From NCBI GenBank assembly GCA_964430335.1, contig CAYSEN010000001.1, positions 1 to 64,000 on the forward strand: a stretch of 64,000 nt of DNA, given 5' to 3'. Below, piece by piece: positions 1-6,678 of the stretch. The notes beneath the pieces are model-generated. The model was not told the DNA's origin. It saw only the letters and a program-made list of their open reading frames with translations, and did no database searches. Both the position numbers and the translations under genes were made by a program. Every line of letters begins with the position of its first letter. Positions within the stretch are counted from its first letter, which is position 1. The stretch comes from SIBU01 sp964430335 (GTDB taxonomy: Bacteria > Patescibacteriota > Minisyncoccia > Phycocordibacterales > SIBU01).

Positions 1-465
1 ATGCTTCTGGAAAAAATTGAAGTAAAAGAAAGCGACACAATTCTTGACCTCGGTTGCGGTTACGGAGCGCTTGGCATTCCCCTAGCTAAACTCGCTACCA
101 AAGGTGAAGTGCACATGATCGACAAAGATTTTGTAGCCGTTGATTATGCCAAGAAAAACGCGGACCTAAATGACATTAAAAATACTATAAGTTATTTAAG
201 TAACGGTTTTGATCAGGTCCCTAAAGATAAAAAATTTAAAACCATCATCTCAAACCTCCCCGCCAAAATTAGCAAAGAGTTTTTTTGGATTCTCTTCGAA
301 GAAGCCCGACAACATCTCGAGGTGGGTGGCACCTTTTATGTAGTGACAATTTCTGGCTTAAGTAGATTTATAGAAAGAAATTTCAAAACTATTTTTGGTA
401 ATTACGAACTTCTAAACAGTAAGGGTACATATTTCGTAGCAAAAACCACAAAACAACAAGACTAA
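1..465 (+). CDS. RsmC-like class I SAM methyltransferase, 5' end cut off
   Basis: Probable S-adenosylmethionine-dependent RNA methyltransferase of the RsmC / small-MTS-domain group. The visible 154 residues carry SAM-binding motif I (DLGCGYGALG, near residue 17), an acidic residue after strand 2 (MIDKD) and a motif IV of the form SNLPAK near residue 84, where RsmC-type N2-guanine methyltransferases have NPPxH. The Met at base 1 is probably internal: family members normally have about 40 more N-terminal residues, so the gene most likely starts upstream of the window. The altered motif IV (NLPA rather than NPP) leaves the substrate uncertain. No terminator is visible after the stop; the next gene has its own -10. 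Confidence 0.7.
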   Translation: MLLEKIEVKESDTILDLGCGYGALGIPLAKLATKGEVHMIDKDFVAVDYAKKNADLNDIKNTISYLSNGFDQVPKDKKFKTIISNLPAKISKEFFWILFEEARQHLEVGGTFYVVTISGLSRFIERNFKTIFGNYELLNSKGTYFVAKTTKQQD

Positions 466-517
466 ACAAATTCTATTTTTTGTTTATAATCAGGCCAGAA
501 TCAGCATTGGAGGAAAC

Positions 518-724
518 ATGGAACACGACCATAACGAATTTAAGGTTGAAACCTGTGACAAGTGTGGCATGCCTATCGCCAAGGATACGGAAGTTGAAGA
601 CGGGCGCTACGTATTCTGTGGTAGATCTTGTAAGGATGCATACTGGGCAAATCACACAGACTCCCCACAGCAGGCCATCCCCGTTAGCGAGAGTCACGGC
701 CAGAACAGAACCACTCTCCCCTAG
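518..724 (+). CDS. Small zinc-finger protein (68 aa)
   Basis: Short protein with a four-cysteine metal-binding pattern: CDKCG at residues 13-17 and FCGRSC ending near residue 39, followed by KDAYW. This layout resembles TRASH/MYM/YHS-type treble-clef zinc fingers. The tail is polar and probably disordered. The start is well supported: a TATAAT lies at 485-490 and a strong GGAGGAA Shine-Dalgarno lies 4 nt before the ATG. That initiation style differs from most core genes here, which look leaderless, and matches some of the foreign-looking genes at 11 and 16-18 kb. A terminator follows directly. Function is unknown; metal sensing or protein binding are guesses. Confidence 0.72.
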   Translation: MEHDHNEFKVETCDKCGMPIAKDTEVEDGRYVFCGRSCKDAYWANHTDSPQQAIPVSESHGQNRTTLP

Positions 725-750
725 CAACACGTTTAAGTGTTGCTTTTTTA
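723..750 (+). terminator. Intrinsic terminator of the zinc-finger gene
   Basis: Hairpin AGCAACAC / GTGTTGCT with a short loop, followed by a run of T, starting at the stop codon of the 518-724 gene. Confidence 0.8.
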
Positions 751-791
751 AAAACAAAACCGCCGGAGCTTCGCTCCGGCGGTTTTGTTTT
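751..791. terminator. Bidirectional terminator before the rpsT stop
   Basis: Near-perfect hairpin with arms AAAACAAAACCGCCGGAGC and its complement around a TTC loop, A-rich on one side and T-rich on the other. It ends transcription of rpsT on the minus strand and can back up the terminator just upstream on the plus strand. Confidence 0.85.
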
Positions 792-1054
792 TATTTAGCT
801 GATTTAATGGCGTGTACCAATCTTGATTTAATTCTAGAAGCGGTATTCTTGTGAATTGTGTACATTTTGGCCGCCTTGTCGATTGCCTTGTATGCCTTTG
901 GCAAAAGTGCCTGGGCCTCCGCAACCTTTTTACCAGAAACCAACTTCTTGATTTCCTTGGTCAACTTAGAGACAGCGTCCCCTCTTCGTACATTGAATAC
1001 TCTTCTGCGGACAGAAGCTCTATATGCCTTTTTTGCTGATGAAGTAATTGCCAT
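791..1054 (-). CDS. rpsT: 30S ribosomal protein S20
   Basis: 87-residue, lysine- and arginine-rich, all-helical primary 16S rRNA-binding protein. The N-terminus (MAITSSAKKAYRASVRR) and the later HKNTASRIKSRL segment are the two conserved S20 signatures; length is normal. Transcribed alone toward the bidirectional terminator at 751-791 and divergent from ruvA, which starts 63 bases away. No Shine-Dalgarno is obvious before the ATG. Confidence 0.96.
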   Translation of the reverse strand: MAITSSAKKAYRASVRRRVFNVRRGDAVSKLTKEIKKLVSGKKVAEAQALLPKAYKAIDKAAKMYTIHKNTASRIKSRLVHAIKSAK

Positions 1055-1102
1055 AAGATTTACCGCGAAATCCTAGCAAATATCGCAGAATTTAGCAACC
1101 TT

Positions 1103-1111
1103 TGCTATGAT
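1103..1111 (+). promoter_or_regulatory. Extended -10 promoter of ruvA (leaderless type)
   Basis: TGC-TATGAT ends exactly 6 nt before the ruvA ATG, so transcription should begin at or next to the start codon. No Shine-Dalgarno and no good -35. Confidence 0.5.
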
Positions 1112-1117
1112 GTTTCC

Positions 1118-1690
1118 ATGATATCACACCTAACCGGCAAAATTATCCATAAAGACGAACGTTTTTTGGTAGTCGATGTTTCGGGAGTGGGATACAAGAT
1201 ATTCACCTCTACAGAAACCATAAACAAGTCTGAAATCTCTCAGGAAAACAGTTTTTGGACCTACTTGGCAGTAAGAGAAAACGCACTTGATTTGTATGGT
1301 TTTGCCGAAAAAGAAGAATTGGATTTTTTTGAGCTCCTAATCACCATTTCCGGAATCGGACCTAAAACTGCAATCGGAATTCTCTCAGTAACTACCGTGA
1401 AAAATCTCCGCCAGGCAATTGCTACAGGAGAGACTTCCCATCTAACCAAAATTTCTGGCATTGGGAAAAAAGTAGCAGAAAAAATTGTCTTGGAGCTTAA
1501 AGATAAAATTGACTTTCTTGAAAGTGAAAAGGATGACGCTGGCATGAGAGAGGAATCCGATGCACTTGAAGGCCTTAAGGCCCTAGGTTACAGCGAGCGC
1601 GAGGCCAGAGAGGCTCTAAAGAAGCTACCTAAAGAAGTCGTTAAACCAGGAGATAAAATCAAACACGCTCTCAAAATTTTAGGAAAATAA
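1118..1690 (+). CDS. ruvA: Holliday junction branch-migration protein RuvA
   Basis: 190-residue RuvA, which binds four-way junctions as a tetramer and loads RuvB rings. The N-terminal OB-fold begins MISHLTGKI; the two helix-hairpin-helix motifs are visible as LLITISGIGPKTAIGIL and LTKISGIGKKVAEKIVLELKDK; the C-terminal RuvB-binding domain contains LKALGYSEREAREALKKL. Length is typical. ruvB (13.7 kb) and ruvC (22.7 kb) are also in the window but not adjacent, so the complex is encoded in three separate places. A -10 lies 6 nt upstream, suggesting a leaderless transcript. Confidence 0.97.
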   Translation: MISHLTGKIIHKDERFLVVDVSGVGYKIFTSTETINKSEISQENSFWTYLAVRENALDLYGFAEKEELDFFELLITISGIGPKTAIGILSVTTVKNLRQAIATGETSHLTKISGIGKKVAEKIVLELKDKIDFLESEKDDAGMREESDALEGLKALGYSEREAREALKKLPKEVVKPGDKIKHALKILGK

Positions 1691-1692
1691 AA

Positions 1693-1714
1693 TGACCAGT
1701 GTAAACACTGGTCA
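1693..1714. terminator. Hairpin terminator between ruvA and a small minus-strand gene
   Basis: Perfect inverted repeat TGACCAGTG-TAAA-CACTGGTCA. Read on the minus strand it is followed by TTTTATTTT, and its arm contains the TGA stop of the small membrane-protein gene, so it fits termination of that gene. Confidence 0.6.
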
Positions 1715-1906
1715 CGAGTCATCTTTGTCCTTCATTCCCACCAAAGTGATTCCGAAGACACAAAGAAACACTAGGCCGAAACACAATTCGGTATCTGGCT
1801 GACCAAACAGCTTGTCTAATGGCGGAACCACCTTACTGAGAGCGATGAGGAAAACGACCCCGATAAAAAACCAACCGAGAATATTCAAACGCTTCAGGGA
1901 TTGCAT
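1712..1906 (-). CDS. Small two-helix membrane protein (64 aa), unrecognised
   Basis: Predicted protein MQSLKRLNILGWFFIG... with two hydrophobic segments (about residues 10-25 and 41-56) separated by a polar linker, ending in a charged tail (KDKDDS). I chose the ATG at 1906; an in-frame TTG at 1927 would add seven residues. Its stop codon lies inside a hairpin followed by a T-rich stretch on its strand, which supports a real gene. It is convergent with ruvA and divergent from the MurE-like gene. No family recognised. Confidence 0.5.
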   Translation of the reverse strand: MQSLKRLNILGWFFIGVVFLIALSKVVPPLDKLFGQPDTELCFGLVFLCVFGITLVGMKDKDDS

Positions 1907-1946
1907 AAAATTACAGACTATTTTCAATACTACACATAAACGTCAT

Positions 1947-1975
1947 TTGCTCAAAGCTTTATTTAAAACTAAGAT
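1947..1975 (+). promoter_or_regulatory. Promoter of the MurE-like gene (leaderless type)
   Basis: TTGCTC, 17-nt spacer, TAAGAT; the -10 ends 6 nt before the GTG start codon, so the mRNA should begin at or near the GTG. Confidence 0.5.
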
Positions 1976-1981
1976 AATATC

Positions 1982-3247
1982 GTGGAAACAGTCATCAAAT
2001 TCGCAAAAAAGTTACTGCCGAGCAAAGTAGTCTCAAAACTACTGCCTTTTTACCATTTTCTACTGGCAATAACTGGCGCAGTAATCTACCGCTTCCCTTC
2101 TAATTCTGTGAAGGTGGTTGCAGTTACTGGAACAAAAGGTAAAAGCTCTACAGTTGAAATCGCAAATGCCATTCTAGAAGAAGCCGGATTTAGGACTGCA
2201 ATATTGAGCACCATTCGTTTCAAAATTGGTAACGAAAGTAAGCCTAATCTTCTAAAAATGACCACCCCTGGAAGATTTTTCGTCCAAAAATTTATACGCG
2301 ATGCTGTAAACGCTAAATGTGATTATGTCGTTTTGGAAATGTCTTCTGAGGCCGCAAAGCAATTCCGCCACAAATTCATTTCCTACGACGCTTTGATTTT
2401 TACAAACCTCTCTCCCGAGCACATTGAATCACATGGATCGTATGAGAATTATGTAAACGCCAAGCTATCAATCGGAAAGGAATTGGAAAAAAGCGGTAAA
2501 CAAAACAGTGCGCTTGTAGTAAACGCTGACGAAAAAGAATCAGAAAGATTTTTGAAATTAAAAATTCCTACAAAATTAAGTTACAGTCTTAACGAAAGCG
2601 CCTACAAAACCGAAAAAGGCAAAATTAGTTTTAATTTTGACGGCCAAGTGCTATCCGCCCCACTCGAAGGTAAATTTAACATTTACAACTGTCTAGCCGG
2701 TGCCACCTACGCCAAAAGCCAAGGGATTGATACAGAGACCATAAAAAAGGCGCTAGAAAAAATAAAAATTATTAGAGGAAGAGTTGAGCACATAAACTGC
2801 GGTCAGGATTTCGATGTGGTTGTCGACTACGCCCATACCGCAGATTCCTTGGAAAAACTTTATCAAGCTTTTCCAAACCAAAGAAAAATTGCCGTGTTAG
2901 GAAATACAGGAGGAGGTAGAGACACTTGGAAAAGGCCAGTCATGGCGGAAGTTGCTGATAAATATTGCAACTACATCATTTTGACAAACGAAGACCCTTA
3001 CGACGAAGACCCTCGTGAAATAATTAACCAAATGATTCCTGGGATTAAGAATCACAAACCAGAAATAATTATGGATCGAAGAGGGGCGATTGAGGCCGCC
3101 CTTCGGGCGGCCTCCCCTTCCTCCGTTGTCTTAATCACCGGTAAAGGCACCGACCCTTTTATCATGGGGCCAAATGGATCCAAAACCCCTTGGGATGACG
3201 CTACTGTCGTACGAGAAGAATTGAGTAAACTTCTAAAGAAAAAATAG
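1982..3247 (+). CDS. MurE-like Mur ligase lacking the N-terminal domain
   Basis: ATP-dependent Mur ligase, probably adding the third stem-peptide amino acid to UDP-MurNAc-dipeptide. The ATP loop VAVTGTKGKSST lies near residues 47-58; the central domain continues with EMSSEAA and NLSPEHIESHGS; the C-terminal domain has VVDYAHTADSLEKL, a GNTGGGRDTWKRP loop and NEDPYDEDPREI near residue 340, where E. coli MurE has the DNPR amino-acid recognition motif. It starts with GTG. At 421 residues it is about 70 shorter than usual MurE because only about 45 residues precede the P-loop; the UDP-binding first domain is missing and replaced by a hydrophobic segment (LLPFYHFLLAITGAVIY). It could also be a specialised paralogue, so no symbol is given. 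Confidence 0.82.
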   Translation: METVIKFAKKLLPSKVVSKLLPFYHFLLAITGAVIYRFPSNSVKVVAVTGTKGKSSTVEIANAILEEAGFRTAILSTIRFKIGNESKPNLLKMTTPGRFFVQKFIRDAVNAKCDYVVLEMSSEAAKQFRHKFISYDALIFTNLSPEHIESHGSYENYVNAKLSIGKELEKSGKQNSALVVNADEKESERFLKLKIPTKLSYSLNESAYKTEKGKISFNFDGQVLSAPLEGKFNIYNCLAGATYAKSQGIDTETIKKALEKIKIIRGRVEHINCGQDFDVVVDYAHTADSLEKLYQAFPNQRKIAVLGNTGGGRDTWKRPVMAEVADKYCNYIILTNEDPYDEDPREIINQMIPGIKNHKPEIIMDRRGAIEAALRAASPSSVVLITGKGTDPFIMGPNGSKTPWDDATVVREELSKLLKKK

Positions 3248-3254
3248 CTTCTTC

Positions 3255-3283
3255 TTGCTTCTTGTTGGTCGATTAATTATTCT
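3255..3283 (+). promoter_or_regulatory. Promoter of mutM (leaderless type)
   Basis: TTGCTT, 17-nt spacer, TATTCT; the -10 ends 6 nt before the mutM ATG. Confidence 0.5.
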
Positions 3284-3289
3284 TTCACC

Positions 3290-4204
3290 ATGCCCGAATT
3301 ACCTGAAGTTCACACAACAGCCACCATGCTAGATTCGCTCATTAAAAACGAGCGAATTGTTTCTGTTTGGACAATTTACAACAGCAAAAGTCATGTGGGC
3401 AAAGACAACATAAAAAATCCTAAATTTTTTGAAACTTTTAAAAAGGAAGTGATAAACGGGAAATTCACAAACATTTACCGTAGGGGAAAAAATGTGTTGA
3501 TGGAATTAAATAACGGAAAAACCATTTTAGTTCACATGAAAATGACAGGCCACCTACTTTATGGCAAATATGCACTTTCAAAAAAGAATATCTGGGAAGC
3601 CAAAGAAAAAGGCCCTCTGCAGGACGCGAAAAATCAATTCATCAGATTTGTCATCACGTTATCAAACGGCAAAAACCTTGTACTCTCTGACATGAGAAAA
3701 TTCGCCAAAGTAACCGTTTATCCCACAGACAAAATACACTCCTCTGTTCACCTAAAGGATACTGGACCAGAGCCACTTGAAAAAAATTTTAATTTAAGTG
3801 TTTTTGTCGAACGACTGCAATTGAGACCAAACGGAAAAATTAAGCAGGTCTTACTTGACCCAAAAATTCTTGCCGGCGTTGGGAATATTTATTCTGATGA
3901 AATGCTCTTTCTTTCCGGAATTCACCCCTTTAGTATTGTGAGAAAAATTCCAGAGAATAAATTTGGCGAGTTGTATAAAGCCATGAAATTGGTTCTTAAA
4001 AAAGGTATAGATTTTGGTGGTGATTCCACCTCTGACTACCGAAACCCGTTAGGAGAATTTGGAAAATTTCATCATCACCACCAAGCCTACAGAAACACAG
4101 GAAAAGCCTGCGAGATAAAAAATTGCAACGGAGTTATACAAAAGTTAAAATTTGGTGGTCGAAGCGCACATTTTTGCAACAAACATCAGATTTTATACAA
4201 GTAA
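3290..4204 (+). CDS. mutM: Formamidopyrimidine-DNA glycosylase (Fpg/MutM)
   Basis: Base-excision glycosylase/AP lyase for 8-oxoguanine and ring-opened purines. The catalytic N-terminal proline and glutamate are present (MPELPEV), as are the conserved lysine region (VHMKMTGHLLYG) and the H2TH segment (LLDPKILAGVGNIYSDEMLF). The C-terminal zinc finger (about residues 272-300) is unusual: cysteines are spaced CEIKNC instead of CxxC, and the last ligand is histidine (FCNKHQ), giving a C3H set. Length (304) is slightly above the usual 270-280, with an insertion around YALSKKNIWEAKEKG. xthA at 60.8 kb could act after it in the same pathway. Confidence 0.93.
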   Translation: MPELPEVHTTATMLDSLIKNERIVSVWTIYNSKSHVGKDNIKNPKFFETFKKEVINGKFTNIYRRGKNVLMELNNGKTILVHMKMTGHLLYGKYALSKKNIWEAKEKGPLQDAKNQFIRFVITLSNGKNLVLSDMRKFAKVTVYPTDKIHSSVHLKDTGPEPLEKNFNLSVFVERLQLRPNGKIKQVLLDPKILAGVGNIYSDEMLFLSGIHPFSIVRKIPENKFGELYKAMKLVLKKGIDFGGDSTSDYRNPLGEFGKFHHHHQAYRNTGKACEIKNCNGVIQKLKFGGRSAHFCNKHQILYK

Positions 4205-4206
4205 AC

Positions 4207-4215
4207 TGATATAAT
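4207..4215 (+). promoter_or_regulatory. Extended -10 promoter of the 4222 gene (leaderless type)
   Basis: TGA-TATAAT ends 6 nt before the ATG at 4222. Confidence 0.5.
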
Positions 4216-4221
4216 ATTTTT

Positions 4222-5169
4222 ATGCATGAAGATATAAAATGGCTATTTGGACTAATCCTAATATTTGGACTTTTCTGGTTCATTTCGATGTTCTCAAAAA
4301 CACCGATAAATCAAACTCAAGGTTCGCAGGAAACACAAAACCAGTTTTACGAAACAAGTAATCAAAACACTTATGGTTCAAACCCTGGCTATGGAACAAC
4401 AAAACCAACTGCAACAGAGGAAATCGGCCAAAGCATAAAAAACGCCACAGCAAAAGCAGAAGAAATAAAGGCCAAGCTAGCAGAAATCGAGAGAGCTAAA
4501 AACACTTCCCCACTAAATGGGAAACTTTCACTTTCAAATGTATCGAGAGGTTCTGGAACTTCTGCTGGAGAATTTGCAGTTGTAAGAGCAAACCCTAACA
4601 ACAAAGAAAAAATACTAATTACTGGACTAAGACTCCAAAGTCCGGTTTCAGGGCAAGGTGCAAATATTCCAAAAGGGGTGGCTTTATACTTTCAAAACCA
4701 AATCAACAAAGAAGAGCCCATATATTTAGCTCCAGGCGAAACAGCCTACATCATTACCGGTCGTTCACCTCTTGGAACATCATTTAAACTGAACAAATGT
4801 ACGGGATTCTTTAATCAATACCAAAGCTTTAATCCAGGAATTCCAAGCCGATGTCCAAATCCCAACGAGTCTGACTTACCAAACAACGGCACAATATACA
4901 ACGACGCCTGCCGAAGCTATATCAATTCTGTGCCAGGTTGCAGAGTAATCACCGACACACCAGCAAACATTTCCCCTGAGTGTAAAAGATATGTCACAGA
5001 AGAACTGACTTATTTAAAATGTGTTGATAAATACAAAAACGGCTCAGACTTTTATGACCCTGAATGGCGAGTCTACCTAGGCAGAGATGACGGACTGTGG
5101 AAAAGCACAAGAGAAATCGTACAGCTGGTAGACCAAAATGGAAAAATTATAGATATGGTTAACTACTAA
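4222..5169 (+). CDS. Membrane-anchored surface protein with lamin-tail-like C-terminus
   Basis: 315-residue protein with one N-terminal transmembrane segment (residues about 8-24, WLFGLILIFGLFWFISMF) and the rest probably outside the cell. A short helical, alanine/lysine-rich stretch (residues 65-95) is followed by a beta-rich domain starting near GKLSLSNVSRGSG and ending VQLVDQNGKIIDMVNY; this ending and the 'EFAVVRANP' segment recall lamin-tail (LTD-like) domains of secreted bacterial proteins. Several cysteines (CRSYINSVPGC, PECKRY, LKC) could form disulfides. Alone in its transcript, with a bidirectional terminator after it. The LTD assignment is tentative. Confidence 0.7.
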   Translation: MHEDIKWLFGLILIFGLFWFISMFSKTPINQTQGSQETQNQFYETSNQNTYGSNPGYGTTKPTATEEIGQSIKNATAKAEEIKAKLAEIERAKNTSPLNGKLSLSNVSRGSGTSAGEFAVVRANPNNKEKILITGLRLQSPVSGQGANIPKGVALYFQNQINKEEPIYLAPGETAYIITGRSPLGTSFKLNKCTGFFNQYQSFNPGIPSRCPNPNESDLPNNGTIYNDACRSYINSVPGCRVITDTPANISPECKRYVTEELTYLKCVDKYKNGSDFYDPEWRVYLGRDDGLWKSTREIVQLVDQNGKIIDMVNY

Positions 5170-5171
5170 TC

Positions 5172-5212
5172 AAAATAAAACCGGCGCGACCAAGGGTTGC
5201 GCCGGTTTTATT
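5172..5212. terminator. Bidirectional terminator between convergent genes
   Basis: Hairpin AAAATAAAACCGGCGC / GCGCCGGTTTTATT between the 4222 gene and the minus-strand methylase, whose last codons it overlaps. Confidence 0.85.
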
Positions 5213-5687
5213 GTAACAACCTAGAAATCCCGATACCGACCGTGATTGAAATGTTTAGAGACTCTTTCTTCCCTTTCATCGGTATCTCAGCCACAACATC
5301 ACACTTTTTTAATACAGATTGTGAAAGTCCTTCCACTTCATTACCAAATATGAAAGCAACAGGATTTTTTATTTTAACCTCTCGATAATCTACGGACTGC
5401 GAAGCTATCTCGAAGGCAACTTTGTAAACACCTTTTTTGTTTAGAAAAGAAAAAACATCAGCCATCTTTGGAAAATGCATCCAAGCAACAGTTTTCTCGG
5501 CACCCAACGACACCTTAGCAAAATCACTCCTCGCCCTACCAAAACGATCAAGAGGTGCGGGTGTAACACCAACCAAAATCACGCATGGCACACCAAGACA
5601 GTCAGCAGTTCTGAATATCGAGCCCACATTGTGCACGCTTCGCACATCAGATAGGACTATGTAGGAATCGTAATTAACGTCATTCAT
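5208..5687 (-). CDS. SpoU/TrmH-family RNA 2'-O-methyltransferase
   Basis: 159-residue trefoil-knot (SPOUT) methyltransferase that should methylate a ribose 2'-OH in tRNA or rRNA. All three family motifs are visible: motif 1 VHNVGSIFRTAD (residues 18-29) with the catalytic arginine, motif 2 IFGNEVEGLS (near 115), and motif 3 IPMKGKKESLNISITVGI (near 135), which forms the SAM-binding knot. It lacks the N-terminal RNA-binding extension of RlmB/TrmH, so the substrate cannot be named. It ends convergently with the 4222 gene. Confidence 0.9.
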   Translation of the reverse strand: MNDVNYDSYIVLSDVRSVHNVGSIFRTADCLGVPCVILVGVTPAPLDRFGRARSDFAKVSLGAEKTVAWMHFPKMADVFSFLNKKGVYKVAFEIASQSVDYREVKIKNPVAFIFGNEVEGLSQSVLKKCDVVAEIPMKGKKESLNISITVGIGISRLLQ

Positions 5688-5749
5688 GGCCCAACCTTAT
5701 CAAACCGAAATGAAATATCAAGCATGTGCATGCCTATTTAAATTACTTA

Positions 5750-5758
5750 TGCTAAAAT
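5750..5758 (+). promoter_or_regulatory. Extended -10 promoter of the DoxX gene (leaderless type)
   Basis: TGC-TAAAAT ends 6 nt before the ATG at 5765. The same TATGCTAAAAT string stands before tyrS. Confidence 0.5.
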
Positions 5759-5764
5759 ATTGAA

Positions 5765-6148
5765 ATGTTAAGCATTTTCCCAACATTATTTACTTACAGC
5801 CTAGTAGTACCTTTGGTTTTTAGAATTGTCATCGGATTGGTATTTCTAACTCTCGGTTATAAAAGTATCAAAAGCGGTCTGGTGTCACCTTCTCTCAGCA
5901 CAAATCCTATTGTTTCTAAAATTGTTATTGCGGTAGAAATTGCAGGAGGAATACTGCTAATCATTGGCCTTTGGACACAAATTGTAGCCATGATTTTGTC
6001 TGCTCTTTCTTTGCTTGGAGTACTAAAGAAAAATCCTGAAGGAGCTGCTGTTGTAATTCCAAAAGAAGTACTAGCACTTTTATTACTAATTACCGCTTCT
6101 CTAATTTTTCTAGGACCTGGTTTCTACGCTTTTGATTTACCTCTATAA
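5765..6148 (+). CDS. DoxX-like integral membrane protein
   Basis: 127-residue protein with four hydrophobic segments (about residues 12-33, 50-70, 71-90 and 100-120). The pattern LVFRIVIGLVFLTLGYKSIKSG followed by VEIAGGILLIIGLWTQIVAMIL matches the DoxX/DoxD superfamily, small quinone-linked or stress-related membrane proteins. Length is normal. It ends 50 bases before tRNA-Lys. The specific role is unknown. Confidence 0.75.
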   Translation: MLSIFPTLFTYSLVVPLVFRIVIGLVFLTLGYKSIKSGLVSPSLSTNPIVSKIVIAVEIAGGILLIIGLWTQIVAMILSALSLLGVLKKNPEGAAVVIPKEVLALLLLITASLIFLGPGFYAFDLPL

Positions 6149-6197
6149 ACTTGAATTAAACTGGCTTTTGAAGTATCTTACTCATGAGTTTATTTAT

Positions 6198-6270
6198 GCG
6201 CCCATAGCTCAGTTGGTAGAGCACCTGCCTTTTAAGCAGAGGGTCGTAGGTTCGATTCCTACTGGGCGCA
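6198..6270 (+). tRNA. tRNA-Lys(UUU)
   Basis: 73-nt cloverleaf: acceptor GCGCCCA/TGGGCGC with discriminator A, D-arm GCTC/GAGC, anticodon loop CTTTTAA (anticodon TTT), T-arm GTAGG-TTCGATT-CCTAC. One C-A mismatch at the top of the anticodon stem. CCA is not encoded (the next bases are CAA). Followed by an array of folded elements to about 6651. Confidence 0.96.
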
Positions 6271-6275
6271 CAAGA

Positions 6276-6307
6276 CGAAAAAATCCGGACTGCTCCGGAT
6301 TTTTTCG
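6276..6307 (+). terminator. Terminator-like hairpin after tRNA-Lys
   Basis: CGAAAAAATCCGGA / TCCGGATTTTTTCG with a 4-nt loop; strong stem whose 3' arm contains six T residues, 6 nt after the tRNA. Confidence 0.75.
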
Positions 6308-6309
6308 TA

Positions 6310-6410
6310 CCTGTGCGAGCCGGAGCCATGTTTCGCTACCAAGCGAAACGGGCGAGGCAAGGTCATGAAAATTTTCGAGTGGCGACGAGAAAATTATTCC
6401 TGACCACAGG
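6310..6410 (+). other. tRNA-linked folded element 1 (after tRNA-Lys)
   Basis: A 101-bp unit closed by CCTGTG (6310-6315) / CACAGG (6405-6410). Inside are two arms: the first has GCC-GGAG-CC opposite GG-GCGAG-GC and a hairpin GTTTCGCT/AGCGAAAC; the second is GGTCA...TGACC enclosing AATTTTC/GAAAATT. No coding frame with recognisable content. The GGAG/CGAG opposition recurs in the neighbouring elements. Confidence 0.5.
6312..6357 (+). repeat. 46-bp direct repeat, copy 1
   Basis: Identical over 46 bases to 6551-6596. It covers the first arm of folded elements 1 and 3, including the hairpin GTTTCGCT-ACCA-AGCGAAAC. Confidence 0.95.
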
Positions 6411-6443
6411 CGAAATGACCAAGCAGGTCTAAATGACCTGCGT

Positions 6444-6549
6444 GTAGGAATCGAACGGCGGAGTATAAAATTTTCAGCAGAAAATTTTTCGAGCCGGTGA
6501 CCAGACAAAACTTTTTGACGAAAAAGTTTTAGTCGAGGGAGATTTCCTA
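6444..6549 (+). other. tRNA-linked folded element 2, with antisense T-arm of tRNA-Lys
   Basis: Begins with GTAGGAATCGAAC (6444-6456), the exact reverse complement of tRNA-Lys 6250-6262 (T-loop and 3' T-stem). Then come CGGC-GGAG, hairpin AAAATTTT-CAGCAG-AAAATTTT, CGAG-CCGG, the linker GGTGACCAGAC, hairpin AAAACTTTTT/AAAAAGTTTT, AGTCGAGG, and a degenerate sense T-arm copy GATTTCCTA (6541-6549) that can pair back with TAGGAATC to close the unit. Preceded by hairpin GCAGGTC/GACCTGC. The same order occurs after tRNA-Arg. Confidence 0.6.
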
Positions 6550-6651
6550 TTGTGCGAGCCGGAGCCATGTTTCGCTACCAAGCGAAACGGGCGAGGAGGG
6601 GTCGCGAGTTTCGAGGCTGACGAGCCGAAGAAAACTTGTGACCACAAGAAA
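6550..6651 (+). other. tRNA-linked folded element 3 (after tRNA-Lys)
   Basis: Closed by TTGTG (6550-6554) / CACAA (6643-6647), with flanking TTTC/GAAA. The first arm is the 46-bp repeat; the second is GGTC...GACC enclosing AGTTTCG-aGGCT-gacg-AGCC-gaaGAAAACT. The non-coding stretch between tRNA-Lys and the next gene ends here. Confidence 0.5.
6551..6596 (+). repeat. 46-bp direct repeat, copy 2
   Basis: Second identical copy of 6312-6357; both copies sit directly after a sequence resembling a tRNA 3' end. Confidence 0.95.
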
Positions 6652-6678
6652 GTTCACTTAATGAACTATGTTTCTACC

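Noticed and set aside
3092..3115. A very strong G+C hairpin (GAGGCCGCCC-TTC-GGGCGGCCTC) resembling a terminator
   Set aside because: It lies inside the MurE-like coding sequence, encodes an Ala-rich helix, and has no T-run, so it is probably a by-product of codon choice.
6209..6568. A 119-codon minus-strand frame across tRNA-Lys and the repeat array
   Set aside because: It overlaps a certain tRNA on the opposite strand and translates structured repeats; no family-like sequence or ribosome-binding site.
6276..6651. Known mobile element or CRISPR array after tRNA-Lys
   Set aside because: No transposase or Cas gene, no spacer-repeat periodicity; the repeats are inverted and unequal, so neither label fits.
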